Assembly (NCBI RefSeq): GCF_000219725.1
Contig: NC_015732.1
Location: 1,178,001 to 1,242,000, forward strand
Source of the DNA: Gracilinema caldarium DSM 7334
GTDB lineage: Bacteria > Spirochaetota > Spirochaetia > Treponematales > Breznakiellaceae
Direction: 5' to 3'
DNA: 64,000 bases
Shown here: one piece after another, positions 20,102 to 28,029 of the stretch
Layout: every line of letters starts with the position of its first letter
How positions within the stretch are numbered: position 1 is the first letter of the stretch
The notes under the pieces: generated by a model
Seen by the model: the letters and a program-made list of their open reading frames with translations, nothing else
What the model was told of the DNA's origin: nothing
Databases searched by the model: none
Position numbers and translations under genes: made by a program

Positions 20102-23100
20102 ATGCAGCCGGTCAGCCTCAGGACGGACCTGTCGGACACGAAGCTCGCCCAGCTTGAGTACAGCGCCATCCAGGCCCTGATAGGCCAGGCCCAGAAGGAA
20201 GTGCAGGAAGCAAGTGAAACGATCTTCGGCTCCGAGACCGACAACAGCGAGGAGGCGAAAGAAAAGCGGACAAAAATAGTCAAGTTCTTTAAGACGAGGA
20301 AGGTGCAGATAGGGGAGCGGGAAGTCACCTCAACCGATAGCGACGGCAACCTGGTGGTTACCAAAGTCCCAGTATATAAAGATGAAACCTATGATGATGA
20401 AAATCTGCGGCAGACGAAGACCTGGAGTGCCGGCGAGTTTGGGAGCCATATCGGCTATGACCCGGTGTTAAAAGAAAGCCCAAATATTGATGACGGGCTG
20501 GAACAGCTTTGGCAGGATCGTGGTATGGGCGAGCTTGGCCGGCTCATGAGAAGCTACATCTACTGGTCGATGAAGGAAAGCCAGGGCTGGGCGAGTGTGA
20601 ATAAGCCTATGTGGGATAAGCCCGCCTGGGACGACCGGAGTAGCTGGTTCAAAGCGCCGACGATTCGTGGAATCACCGATATCGGGGTGACCATCGCGGC
20701 CAGCGTCATGCTCCCCGGAGCGGGATCTCTGTTGATGAACGCCGCCCTGAACCTGGCCGATGACGCGGTCTTTACGATGCTCGATGTGGGCGGGGGCTAC
20801 AAGAGCTGGGAGGCAGCGGGCCTTGAGTTCGGGAAGAAAGCCCTCAGCAGTGCGGTGAATGTTGGGGTGGGTCAGGTATTCAGTCCAGCGGTGACAGCCC
20901 TGAACAGCACCCCTGGTGTAAGCGGAGTCATTGGAAGAACCATGGTCGGTGGAATGCAGAGTTTTACCACGAGTACCGCCTCGAGTGCCATTAATGCCAT
21001 CACCTGGGACGCAGAGCACGGCCTCGGCTGGTCCAGCGACGCCTTTAACGCCGGAGTCCAGGGCGGCCTCATCAGCGCCGCCACGGGGATGACCAGTAGC
21101 TTCACAAGTGGGATGTTGAACCTAGGCCTCGAAGGCTTTGTTGGTTCTACTTACGCAAATGCGGCAACCCTTTCAAACACCATAGGAAGCTTAGCAGGAC
21201 AGGGAGTAAACTACGCCCTTACGGGAGACTTTACCCTGAATGTGCTTAACTTCGGCATGTTTGGGATACAGGATAGAAATGGTAACTTGGTCAAAAATGG
21301 ATTACTCGAGTTGCACCTTGGGAAAAACGGTGCGACAATGAACGTAGGAATGGGAGGAGCCGATGTGAGTCTGGGGACTGTTGCACAGAGTATCGCAGGG
21401 CTTGATGCCTGGCGGGTGAACGCAGAACTGTGGACGAGCAAACAGGATGAAGCCCACAAATACACCAGCGGCATGCGGACCCTGTATTCGGTAGGAGGGG
21501 CAAAAGAACTCGCCCTGTACCAGGAACTCTTGAGCGGAAAGACGAATATAGAGGAGCTTGCTAGCGGAGACTATAAAGCAAAGACCGAAGCGAATGGGGA
21601 TGGCACAAAAACCATCTATCTGGGGCAGGGATCCCTTGCTGATGGCAGCCGCTTTGGCCTCAACATTCTGTTAGCCCACGAAGCGTACCGGAACGGGATC
21701 GATGATGGAGTAGAAGGCCAGCGGATAGAAACCCAGCAGGCAGTCCTGGGCCATATAGGGGCCGCTTTTGCTTTAGCCCAGACCTATGGGATGGGGAGCA
21801 TCGGAGAAGCCATGACCGGTGAAGTGAACACCTACCTGGAAGCTCTGAAAAGCAACAACTATGACGCCCTGGGTAAGCTGCTTGCAGGCTATGACTCGAG
21901 TGGGGATTATTGGAGGCTTGTGCGTGATTATCGAACCGGTGCATTCGGTTTTATAGAGGATGGTGAATTAGATTTTGATCTGAGTATTCTAGGCATGGGA
22001 AGAGACATATCGCCTGAAGAAATGGCAAAGATGGTTAAGGCAATGGAATTTGCTGGATTGCCTAAATTAGAAGCATCTCGAGACATGGTGTTCCAAAGTG
22101 GAAATATTAGTAAAGAAGAACTTATGAAGCAATATGATGAATTCCAAAAGAAGAATCCTCATTTTAGCGATCGGGATTTTCAAGCTTTCTTCGAAGGTGG
22201 AACAAATAGTACCAGTTTTAGAAATGGTATTTTATCCTTTGTTGGTGCAAGTGTTGCACTTGAGGACGCGATAACCTATATAGAAGGTTCGAATTCAAAA
22301 ACCAATCCAATTAATGAGCAGAAAGCACAAAAGTTGATCGCAAATGTGATGAGCTCATTAGGCGATGTGCAGGATTCAGGTCTCTTAATAAGAAAAAATG
22401 CTAGTGCCATTAATACATCAAGGTTAATCAACCTTGGAACTAAAAATAACCCCCTCTATGTACCAGTTGAACTGGGTGCTGGACAGTTGGTTCATGAAGC
22501 ATCGAGCCTACCAGGTGTACGATATCTTTCTAACATAGAAGCATTTAAAAATCATCCGGGAATAGATTTGAGGGGAGTAGGGGGCAAAAATGTTGTTGTC
22601 TCAGCGAATAGCACTAATGTCACGTTAGCTTACAATTCTGTGTATGGGTTAATGGCAAACAACAGTTACACCTATAATGGGACTGTGGCTAAAGACCAAC
22701 TTGCTCATCTTAAAGCAAGTTCTACCTTTATGTCATTTTTGAAAAACTTTGGTACGGAAGGTATAACCTTCGACGGTCAAACACTCCATGGGTTAACTGC
22801 GGGTACTATAATCGGAAAGGTAGGTAACACAGGAACTTCATTCGGTGCACATTTAGATTGGAATATGTACAGAGCTACTTTAGACGAATATAATTTATTA
22901 GGAAAACTAAAATATGCCTCACCACTAGAAGATACGCTCTTCGGTGATTATTTAAAGCATCATATTACCACAACTGTAGAGGCTCGGTATCTTTCTGGAT
23001 TATCCGGAGATCCTCAAACTGTGTTAGATAATCCTTCAAATCGGGCTTCACTTAAAAAATATTTTGATACAACAAGGGATGTTGCTTGGTTCTGGAAAAT

Positions 23101-23134
23101 GTCTCTTAAGTATGGAGTTGAATTTTATGAATAG
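20102..23134 (+). CDS. Silent toxin cassette 2: pre-toxin region plus M23-like domain
   Basis: Homology to the giant gene begins at 20096, matching it from about 16279, and continues to the junction near 21919. There is no signal peptide and no clear ribosome binding site before the first ATG (20102), so this looks like a silent cassette and not an independent gene. The replaced tip (about 405 residues, AT-rich) has an M23-like pattern: HPGID (H818, D822), a middle AHLK and GNTG.S.GAHLD (H917). The last zinc ligand, normally His in HxH, is Asp919 here. A variable stretch separates the junction from the peptidase domain. The next gene overlaps the stop by eight bases. Confidence 0.8.
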   Translation: MQPVSLRTDLSDTKLAQLEYSAIQALIGQAQKEVQEASETIFGSETDNSEEAKEKRTKIVKFFKTRKVQIGEREVTSTDSDGNLVVTKVPVYKDETYDDENLRQTKTWSAGEFGSHIGYDPVLKESPNIDDGLEQLWQDRGMGELGRLMRSYIYWSMKESQGWASVNKPMWDKPAWDDRSSWFKAPTIRGITDIGVTIAASVMLPGAGSLLMNAALNLADDAVFTMLDVGGGYKSWEAAGLEFGKKALSSAVNVGVGQVFSPAVTALNSTPGVSGVIGRTMVGGMQSFTTSTASSAINAITWDAEHGLGWSSDAFNAGVQGGLISAATGMTSSFTSGMLNLGLEGFVGSTYANAATLSNTIGSLAGQGVNYALTGDFTLNVLNFGMFGIQDRNGNLVKNGLLELHLGKNGATMNVGMGGADVSLGTVAQSIAGLDAWRVNAELWTSKQDEAHKYTSGMRTLYSVGGAKELALYQELLSGKTNIEELASGDYKAKTEANGDGTKTIYLGQGSLADGSRFGLNILLAHEAYRNGIDDGVEGQRIETQQAVLGHIGAAFALAQTYGMGSIGEAMTGEVNTYLEALKSNNYDALGKLLAGYDSSGDYWRLVRDYRTGAFGFIEDGELDFDLSILGMGRDISPEEMAKMVKAMEFAGLPKLEASRDMVFQSGNISKEELMKQYDEFQKKNPHFSDRDFQAFFEGGTNSTSFRNGILSFVGASVALEDAITYIEGSNSKTNPINEQKAQKLIANVMSSLGDVQDSGLLIRKNASAINTSRLINLGTKNNPLYVPVELGAGQLVHEASSLPGVRYLSNIEAFKNHPGIDLRGVGGKNVVVSANSTNVTLAYNSVYGLMANNSYTYNGTVAKDQLAHLKASSTFMSFLKNFGTEGITFDGQTLHGLTAGTIIGKVGNTGTSFGAHLDWNMYRATLDEYNLLGKLKYASPLEDTLFGDYLKHHITTTVEARYLSGLSGDPQTVLDNPSNRASLKKYFDTTRDVAWFWKMSLKYGVEFYE

Positions 23135-24413
23135 GAAAACAGTTTTGATAGCACTTTTACACAGTATATTTTGTCTCTCCTCTTTATCGTCTATCGACAT
23201 ACAAATAGACACGTGTATCCCCACTCCTGATCCAAGTCCGTATTATGAAGAGCTTAAAGATAAGTTAGAAATAAGATTTATGGGGGGATCGAGGCCTTGG
23301 GTTTTTTGGCTCTCGAGTCATGATTTATATGTATATTATTTTCATCTTCATTGGTGTTATAATTTACGAACAAGGAAGTATAGTAGAATCACTGAGTGGG
23401 AAGAGTTGACAGGTTATGAACATTTTGCTGACCCCGATGAATTTGGAAGAAATGACTTTATTGAGTTATCATTCGTATTCGAAGGTGGATTAAAGCGTGC
23501 AATCGTATCATTGGGTAAAGAGCCGATCATTCTTGATCCTAAGGCTGTATTTCCGGGATTTTTCAGAGAAATTACTATAATTAAGGATTCACCAGGAATG
23601 CAACGCTGGGAAAAGCCCCTATTAGGCGGATTCTGGCTCACAAATCGTCCCGAAATAAAAGATGTTGATGAAAGATTTACTTACGGTGATCAGACCCTAC
23701 TTACCTTGCTAGATACAGAGAAGCACGAACTGTATCGAATACCCAAAGAACTGTTCTCGGCCAGGATAGATGGAAATCCACCTAGTGTTGCTGTCAGCTT
23801 TGATCGCTTCAAAATAGCAGTGTATCTAATTGCTGAACAGGCGACCCCCGATTCTCCACTGGGAGGTTGGGGTAACATTTATATTCTGAATGTAAGATAT
23901 TCAGGAACAGTAATGAAAGAAACCAAGATATACGCACAGCCCAGTTTTGACTCCGAATCCCTGGGGACTATAGTACCTGGTAAAAACGTTATTGTTGATA
24001 GTGCAGATAATTACATGAGCTATCAGGGGGTTGAGGATTATTGGTACCATATCCAAGATGAAAACCTCGAAGGATGGGTATATGGCGGAGAACTGTTCAT
24101 TGAGGGGCAAGACTGGAAAACGCGACTTGAAGAACGTGGACCTTTAGTACCCTGGGAAAATATCGAGGAATACATAAACACGGAAAAAAGTAGATATGAC
24201 AAGCTGAAAGCTTCGTCCGGCAACCAGGGATCAGATGCTTCTTCTCAAGCACCTGCACAAGCTGCAAACACATCAAATCAGATGCTAAATGACGAAGATG
24301 AAAAGAAAAATGCATTTTCACGATACATTGGTGTGGCCAGCGTAATTTCTGGCATCCTAGTTTTTATCACCCTGGTCGTTCTGATTTATATAAGGAAACG
24401 CAAACGCCATTGA
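23127..24413 (+). CDS. Exported SH3-domain membrane protein, candidate immunity protein of cassette 2, 428 aa
   Basis: I use the ATG at 23127, which gives a clean signal peptide and overlaps the cassette stop by eight bases. Upstream in-frame starts would lie inside the toxin. A GGAG lies about 11 bases before it. Around residues 260-325 is a bacterial SH3-like domain (KIYAQPSFDSESLGTI and later ENLEGWVYGGELF), a fold that often binds peptidoglycan or its peptides. The C terminus has a low-complexity Ser/Ala/Gln linker, one membrane helix and a tail of Arg and Lys. The layout is type I: most of the protein lies outside the cytoplasm. Protection by covering the wall or blocking the hydrolase is inference. 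Confidence 0.75.
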   Translation: MNRKTVLIALLHSIFCLSSLSSIDIQIDTCIPTPDPSPYYEELKDKLEIRFMGGSRPWVFWLSSHDLYVYYFHLHWCYNLRTRKYSRITEWEELTGYEHFADPDEFGRNDFIELSFVFEGGLKRAIVSLGKEPIILDPKAVFPGFFREITIIKDSPGMQRWEKPLLGGFWLTNRPEIKDVDERFTYGDQTLLTLLDTEKHELYRIPKELFSARIDGNPPSVAVSFDRFKIAVYLIAEQATPDSPLGGWGNIYILNVRYSGTVMKETKIYAQPSFDSESLGTIVPGKNVIVDSADNYMSYQGVEDYWYHIQDENLEGWVYGGELFIEGQDWKTRLEERGPLVPWENIEEYINTEKSRYDKLKASSGNQGSDASSQAPAQAANTSNQMLNDEDEKKNAFSRYIGVASVISGILVFITLVVLIYIRKRKRH

Positions 24414-24417
24414 CAAT

Positions 24418-24713
24418 ATCATGACCATAAAGGTGAGTCCCAATCTGCTAATATCTTGAAGAGCTATATGGGCGACGCTTACGATGGCAAAATGGAGGTA
24501 CACGATGATAAGATGAGAAATAAGTGCTGTAGTACTGGTAATGTTGCTTCTGTGGTGTACGAAGCATGCTGAAACAGTGTTTGGAAAAGTCCAGGTCCGT
24601 AACAAAGGGGTTGTTGATACAGGACTTGAGTATGTGATTAGGGCCTTGGGAATGAGAAAAGAAATCTTAACAAAACTGTATCGTGTGGTTAAGACATGGG
24701 AAAATGGTAGCAT
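24418..24713 (-). pseudogene. Remnant of an Rpn-type nuclease gene
   Basis: Read on the minus strand in changing frames, this stretch matches the Rpn-like gene at 32391-33326. One piece reads DFFSHSQ...ILKSCINNPFV..LDFSK against DLFSHPQ...LLLSCVNEPWV..LDFSR. A second piece fits the region around MEFQSTVDHFMAL. Frameshifts and an internal deletion are evident. It sits directly before a cassette-border repeat, and a second copy of its 5' part lies at 41732. Confidence 0.6.
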
Positions 24714-24738
24714 TGGAAGAGCTGGCGGACAAGAGGAG

Positions 24739-25059
24739 TGGGGGTAGCGGAAGCCCCCGGAAGGGCGGGGGGACTGGTCCGTAAGGCTCCATACCCCACC
24801 TCAGACACGAAAAGTGCAGAAGGGCCCACCAACCACTATCGAGGCCCCCCGCCCTGAGGAGGCTGGAGCGAGGGGGAGCCGCGGAAACAGCAGCCGTACA
24901 GCCTGAGTGATTGTCGGGAAGGGGGCGTTGGGAAAAGGTGGTGAGGGGTGGCGGAAAGAAACGAGGGGGCAGGGGGGCCCCCTCGTTTCTTTAAGACAGG
25001 ACCCCCGGAAATAGTACGCAAGCCCCCTTCCCGGAACTACCCAGGGGAAGTGCTCCCCC
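24739..25059. repeat. Cassette-border repeat 2 (type 2 hairpin)
   Basis: Same family as repeat 1, with the outer stem kept (24914-24926 and 25022-25033). The inner stem is a different sequence: arms 24955-24969 and 24978-24992, with a core of AAAGAAACGAGGGGG. The end GTGCTCCCCC is kept, followed by homology entering the giant gene near 17503. Confidence 0.85.
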
Positions 25060-26816
25060 TTTTAGAGTTGCACCTTGGCAGAAACGGTGCGACAATGAAC
25101 GTGGGGATGGGAGGAGCCGATGTGAGCCTGGGGACAGTGGCACAGAGTATCGCGGGACTGGATGCCTGGCGGGTGAACGCAGAACTGTGGACGAGCAAAC
25201 AGGATGAAGCCCACAAATACACCAGCGGTATGCGGACCCTGTATTCGGTAGGAGGGGCACAGGAACTTGCCCTGTACCAGGAACTCTTGAGCGGAAAGAC
25301 GAATATAGAGGAGCTTGCCAGCGGAGACTATAAAGCAAAGACCGAAGCGAATGGGGATGGCACAAAAACCATCTATCTGGGGCAGGGAGCCCTTGCTGAT
25401 GGCAGCCGCTTTGGCCTCAACATCCTGTTAGCCCACGAAGCGTACCGGAACGGGATTGATGATGGAGTAGAAGGCCAGCGGGTAGAGACCCAGCAGGCAG
25501 TCCTGGGCCATATAGGGGCCGCCCTAGCCCTATCGCAGGTATATAGGCTGGGGAGCATCGGCACCGAGATGGCAGAAGAAGTGAACACCTACCTGGAAGC
25601 ACTGAAAAGCAACAACTATGAAGCCCTGGGTAAACTGCTTGCGGGCTATGACTCGAGTGGGGATTATTGGAGGCTTACAAAAGATGGGAAGCTTGTATTT
25701 GATAAACGAGCCTCTCTGACTATAGAGAACCCCGATGGTACTACGAAAGAAATAAGCTGGAAAGAACTTGGCGTATCATCAGATAGGGCCGTAGAAAGTG
25801 CCTTAACGAAAATACTCAAAGTAGATTCTGCAACAGCCCGAACGATTATGGAAAAACAAATGGGACTGGTCCATTCAGCAGACAAAGATCCCGAGAAATG
25901 GAATTGGTTATCAGAGAATAAAAAATTGCCTGAAAAAGGCTGGTATCCCTTTGTTCCCTCGATAGGTGAAATAAATGAGGGAAAAGGGATGTATGTACGA
26001 GATTTAAGTAAAAATATACAAGCCGTCATGCTACGAGATGTGTTTACCGCAACGTATAGAAATGAATTACAAGGAGGAATAGAGAATCCAAAGCTTATTA
26101 ATGGACTTATAAGTTCAGAAGCAAAATGGTCAAATCCAGGGAGTGCCACCTATGACCCCTTTTCTATCCGAGTATTACAAGAGTTTGGAAGCGTATTTAA
26201 TAGCTTAGAAAAGCAGCAACAACGTGATGTAGTGAGCCACAGTAATACACCTATGATAGCAGAAACCTTTTTTAATGAGATCATGTCACCTGCAGAATGG
26301 GAGAAGTATAAGGCAAAGGGGAACACAACCTATTGCAGCACCTTTGGGTATGAAAAGCTGGTATCCCTTGATCCTCGAATAGCGGTATCAGCATTTCCAA
26401 ATGGTTTCTTGAGAGCAAATAGCTGGCAAGCAGCGCTTGCATCGAGCCCCTTGTTTACAGAAATCCAAGGGACAGATGCCCTTAATACGATGGTTAGTGC
26501 AGCAAATCGAGCTAGTGAAAAGCAGCTTGTAATTGGTGTACTAAACAAAAACCCAGAATCAGGCCATGTAGCTTTTGTGGTACCGAGTGCAACCCCCTAT
26601 AAATCTTTTAATGGGGTTGTACCGATTACTGGTAATGGTCTATTAGGATATAATGGTAATACTGGGAATGATCCTGGATTCACAATACCGGTCTTTGCCG
26701 GGGTAGGTGCTCCAAAAGCTACTGGTATTCTACCATTTGGATATACCTTTGGAAGTATAGAAAGAGATATTCCTTTAAATTATAAAAGGATTACATATTA
26801 TCGACTAGGATGGTGA
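24948..26816 (+). CDS. Silent toxin cassette 3: CHAP/NlpC-like cysteine amidase domain
   Basis: The reading frame opens in the border repeat (GTG at 24948) and runs into homology from 25063, matching the giant gene from about 17503. The first 38 or so residues are translated repeat and may not be real protein. No signal peptide or good start site exists. After the junction near 25676 comes a linker shared with other cassettes (KDGKLVFD), then a papain-fold-like pattern: Cys463 in TTYCSTFGYE and His540 in SGHVAFV, spaced as in CHAP or NlpC/P60 amidases that cut peptidoglycan peptides. The exact family is not certain. The downstream gene starts three bases after the stop. Confidence 0.75.
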   Translation: MAERNEGAGGPPRFFKTGPPEIVRKPPSRNYPGEVLPLLELHLGRNGATMNVGMGGADVSLGTVAQSIAGLDAWRVNAELWTSKQDEAHKYTSGMRTLYSVGGAQELALYQELLSGKTNIEELASGDYKAKTEANGDGTKTIYLGQGALADGSRFGLNILLAHEAYRNGIDDGVEGQRVETQQAVLGHIGAALALSQVYRLGSIGTEMAEEVNTYLEALKSNNYEALGKLLAGYDSSGDYWRLTKDGKLVFDKRASLTIENPDGTTKEISWKELGVSSDRAVESALTKILKVDSATARTIMEKQMGLVHSADKDPEKWNWLSENKKLPEKGWYPFVPSIGEINEGKGMYVRDLSKNIQAVMLRDVFTATYRNELQGGIENPKLINGLISSEAKWSNPGSATYDPFSIRVLQEFGSVFNSLEKQQQRDVVSHSNTPMIAETFFNEIMSPAEWEKYKAKGNTTYCSTFGYEKLVSLDPRIAVSAFPNGFLRANSWQAALASSPLFTEIQGTDALNTMVSAANRASEKQLVIGVLNKNPESGHVAFVVPSATPYKSFNGVVPITGNGLLGYNGNTGNDPGFTIPVFAGVGAPKATGILPFGYTFGSIERDIPLNYKRITYYRLGW

Positions 26817-26819
26817 AGT

Positions 26820-27620
26820 ATGAGAAAGACAAAGATGCAGTTAGTTATGGCTATATATTTAGTTGTAGGAATTCTAGCTCAAGCGCAGCCATTTACCGAT
26901 GCAGAACTGAAATGGCTTAAGATGGTAAATGATGATCAGGCTTTTGCGGAGTTCCCTGGGTTTCGACAAATAAAAGAATATCAGAACTATTTTGGGCCCA
27001 TGGTAAAAGAATATAAGTTATCTGAGGAAGAGATAGATTTTATCGGAAGATGGAGCATACCAGATGGTATATTTCAAGAAAAAAAGGAGGGATATCTTGA
27101 AAGACCTAAAAAAGAGGTCAGACAAGTGCTTAATGGATCTAGTATGAGTTTTTTCCCTGATCGTACTTTATTAATTTTATATAATCACTATGATAAATAT
27201 TTTCCTTTAAGAGCTGTAATAGGAAAATGGAAAATTGAGGCTAATACCTTATATGCAAAGGTAGAGCGAATAATAACTGTCAAAGTACCATTGAAGGCAA
27301 AACATGGTGAACACTTAAAACCGGATGATTTCATAGAAACGGATGTTATAAAAAAAGATTGGAAAATATTGTTAAATGAAGTATATTCATCCTATGATAA
27401 AACATTGAGGTATCTTTATAAGCCCTTACAACCTTTATTGTCGTCAGAAGATATAGAATTAAATTTTAAATTCAATGATGAACAAATAAGAGAATCTGCA
27501 TTTTCTGCAGAAGACTTCTATAGAAGATTTTATTTAAGAGGTGAATATATGCGTTTACAAGATTACCTTAAAGGTAAAACAAAGGTATGGGAATATATCG
27601 GGACAGAAGTTAATTTTTAA
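26820..27620 (+). CDS. Exported protein, candidate immunity protein of cassette 3, 266 aa
   Basis: The ATG at 26820 follows the cassette stop by three bases, with AGGATGG upstream. The first 22 residues form a signal peptide ending AQAQ, so the protein is predicted to be periplasmic. No lipobox is seen. I recognise no domain. The mature part starts with a helical segment (LKWLKMVNDDQAFAEFPGF) and has a middle segment FPDRTLLILYNHYDKYFP followed by a beta-rich stretch containing GKWKIEANTLYAKVERI. Composition is AT-rich like the toxin tip. Its role as inhibitor of the CHAP-like domain is inferred from position and export. Confidence 0.65.
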   Translation: MRKTKMQLVMAIYLVVGILAQAQPFTDAELKWLKMVNDDQAFAEFPGFRQIKEYQNYFGPMVKEYKLSEEEIDFIGRWSIPDGIFQEKKEGYLERPKKEVRQVLNGSSMSFFPDRTLLILYNHYDKYFPLRAVIGKWKIEANTLYAKVERIITVKVPLKAKHGEHLKPDDFIETDVIKKDWKILLNEVYSSYDKTLRYLYKPLQPLLSSEDIELNFKFNDEQIRESAFSAEDFYRRFYLRGEYMRLQDYLKGKTKVWEYIGTEVNF

Positions 27621-27689
27621 AAATGAAAAAAATGAACTTTAATAAAGTCAAGTGTCTATTAGCATAATAACAAATAGATTCAGTTCTGC

Positions 27690-28023
27690 CCTCCCCCCGT
27701 AGTGGGGGTAGCGGAAGCCCCCGGAAGGGCGGGGGTGTGCAGACCATGAAGGCCGCATAACCCGCCCCTGATTTAAAAGGCCCACCAGGGCCAACTAACC
27801 ACCACCGAGGCCCCCGCCCTGAGGAGGCTGGAGCGAGGGGGAGCCGCGGAAACAGCAGCCGTACAGCCTGAGTGATTGTCGGGAAGGGGGCGTTGGGAAA
27901 AAGTGATGAGGGGTGTCAGGGGAAAAGCTCATGGGCCCTGTCCCATGAGTTTTCCCCTGACAGGACCCCCAGAAATAGTACACAAGCCCCCTTCCCGAAA
28001 CTACGCAAGGGAAGTGCTCCCCC
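27690..28023. repeat. Cassette-border repeat 3 (type 1 hairpin)
   Basis: Nearly identical to repeat 1, including the inner hairpin built on GTCAGGGGAAAAGCTCATGGG and its complement. It ends GTGCTCCCCC, after which homology enters the giant gene at the same base as in cassette 2. Confidence 0.85.
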
Positions 28024-28029
28024 TACCTC

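Noticed and set aside
19944-20180. Small proteins encoded by the border repeats
   Set aside because: Similar reading frames recur only because the repeat recurs. The sequence is explained by stems, and the frames have no binding sites and continue differently into each cassette.
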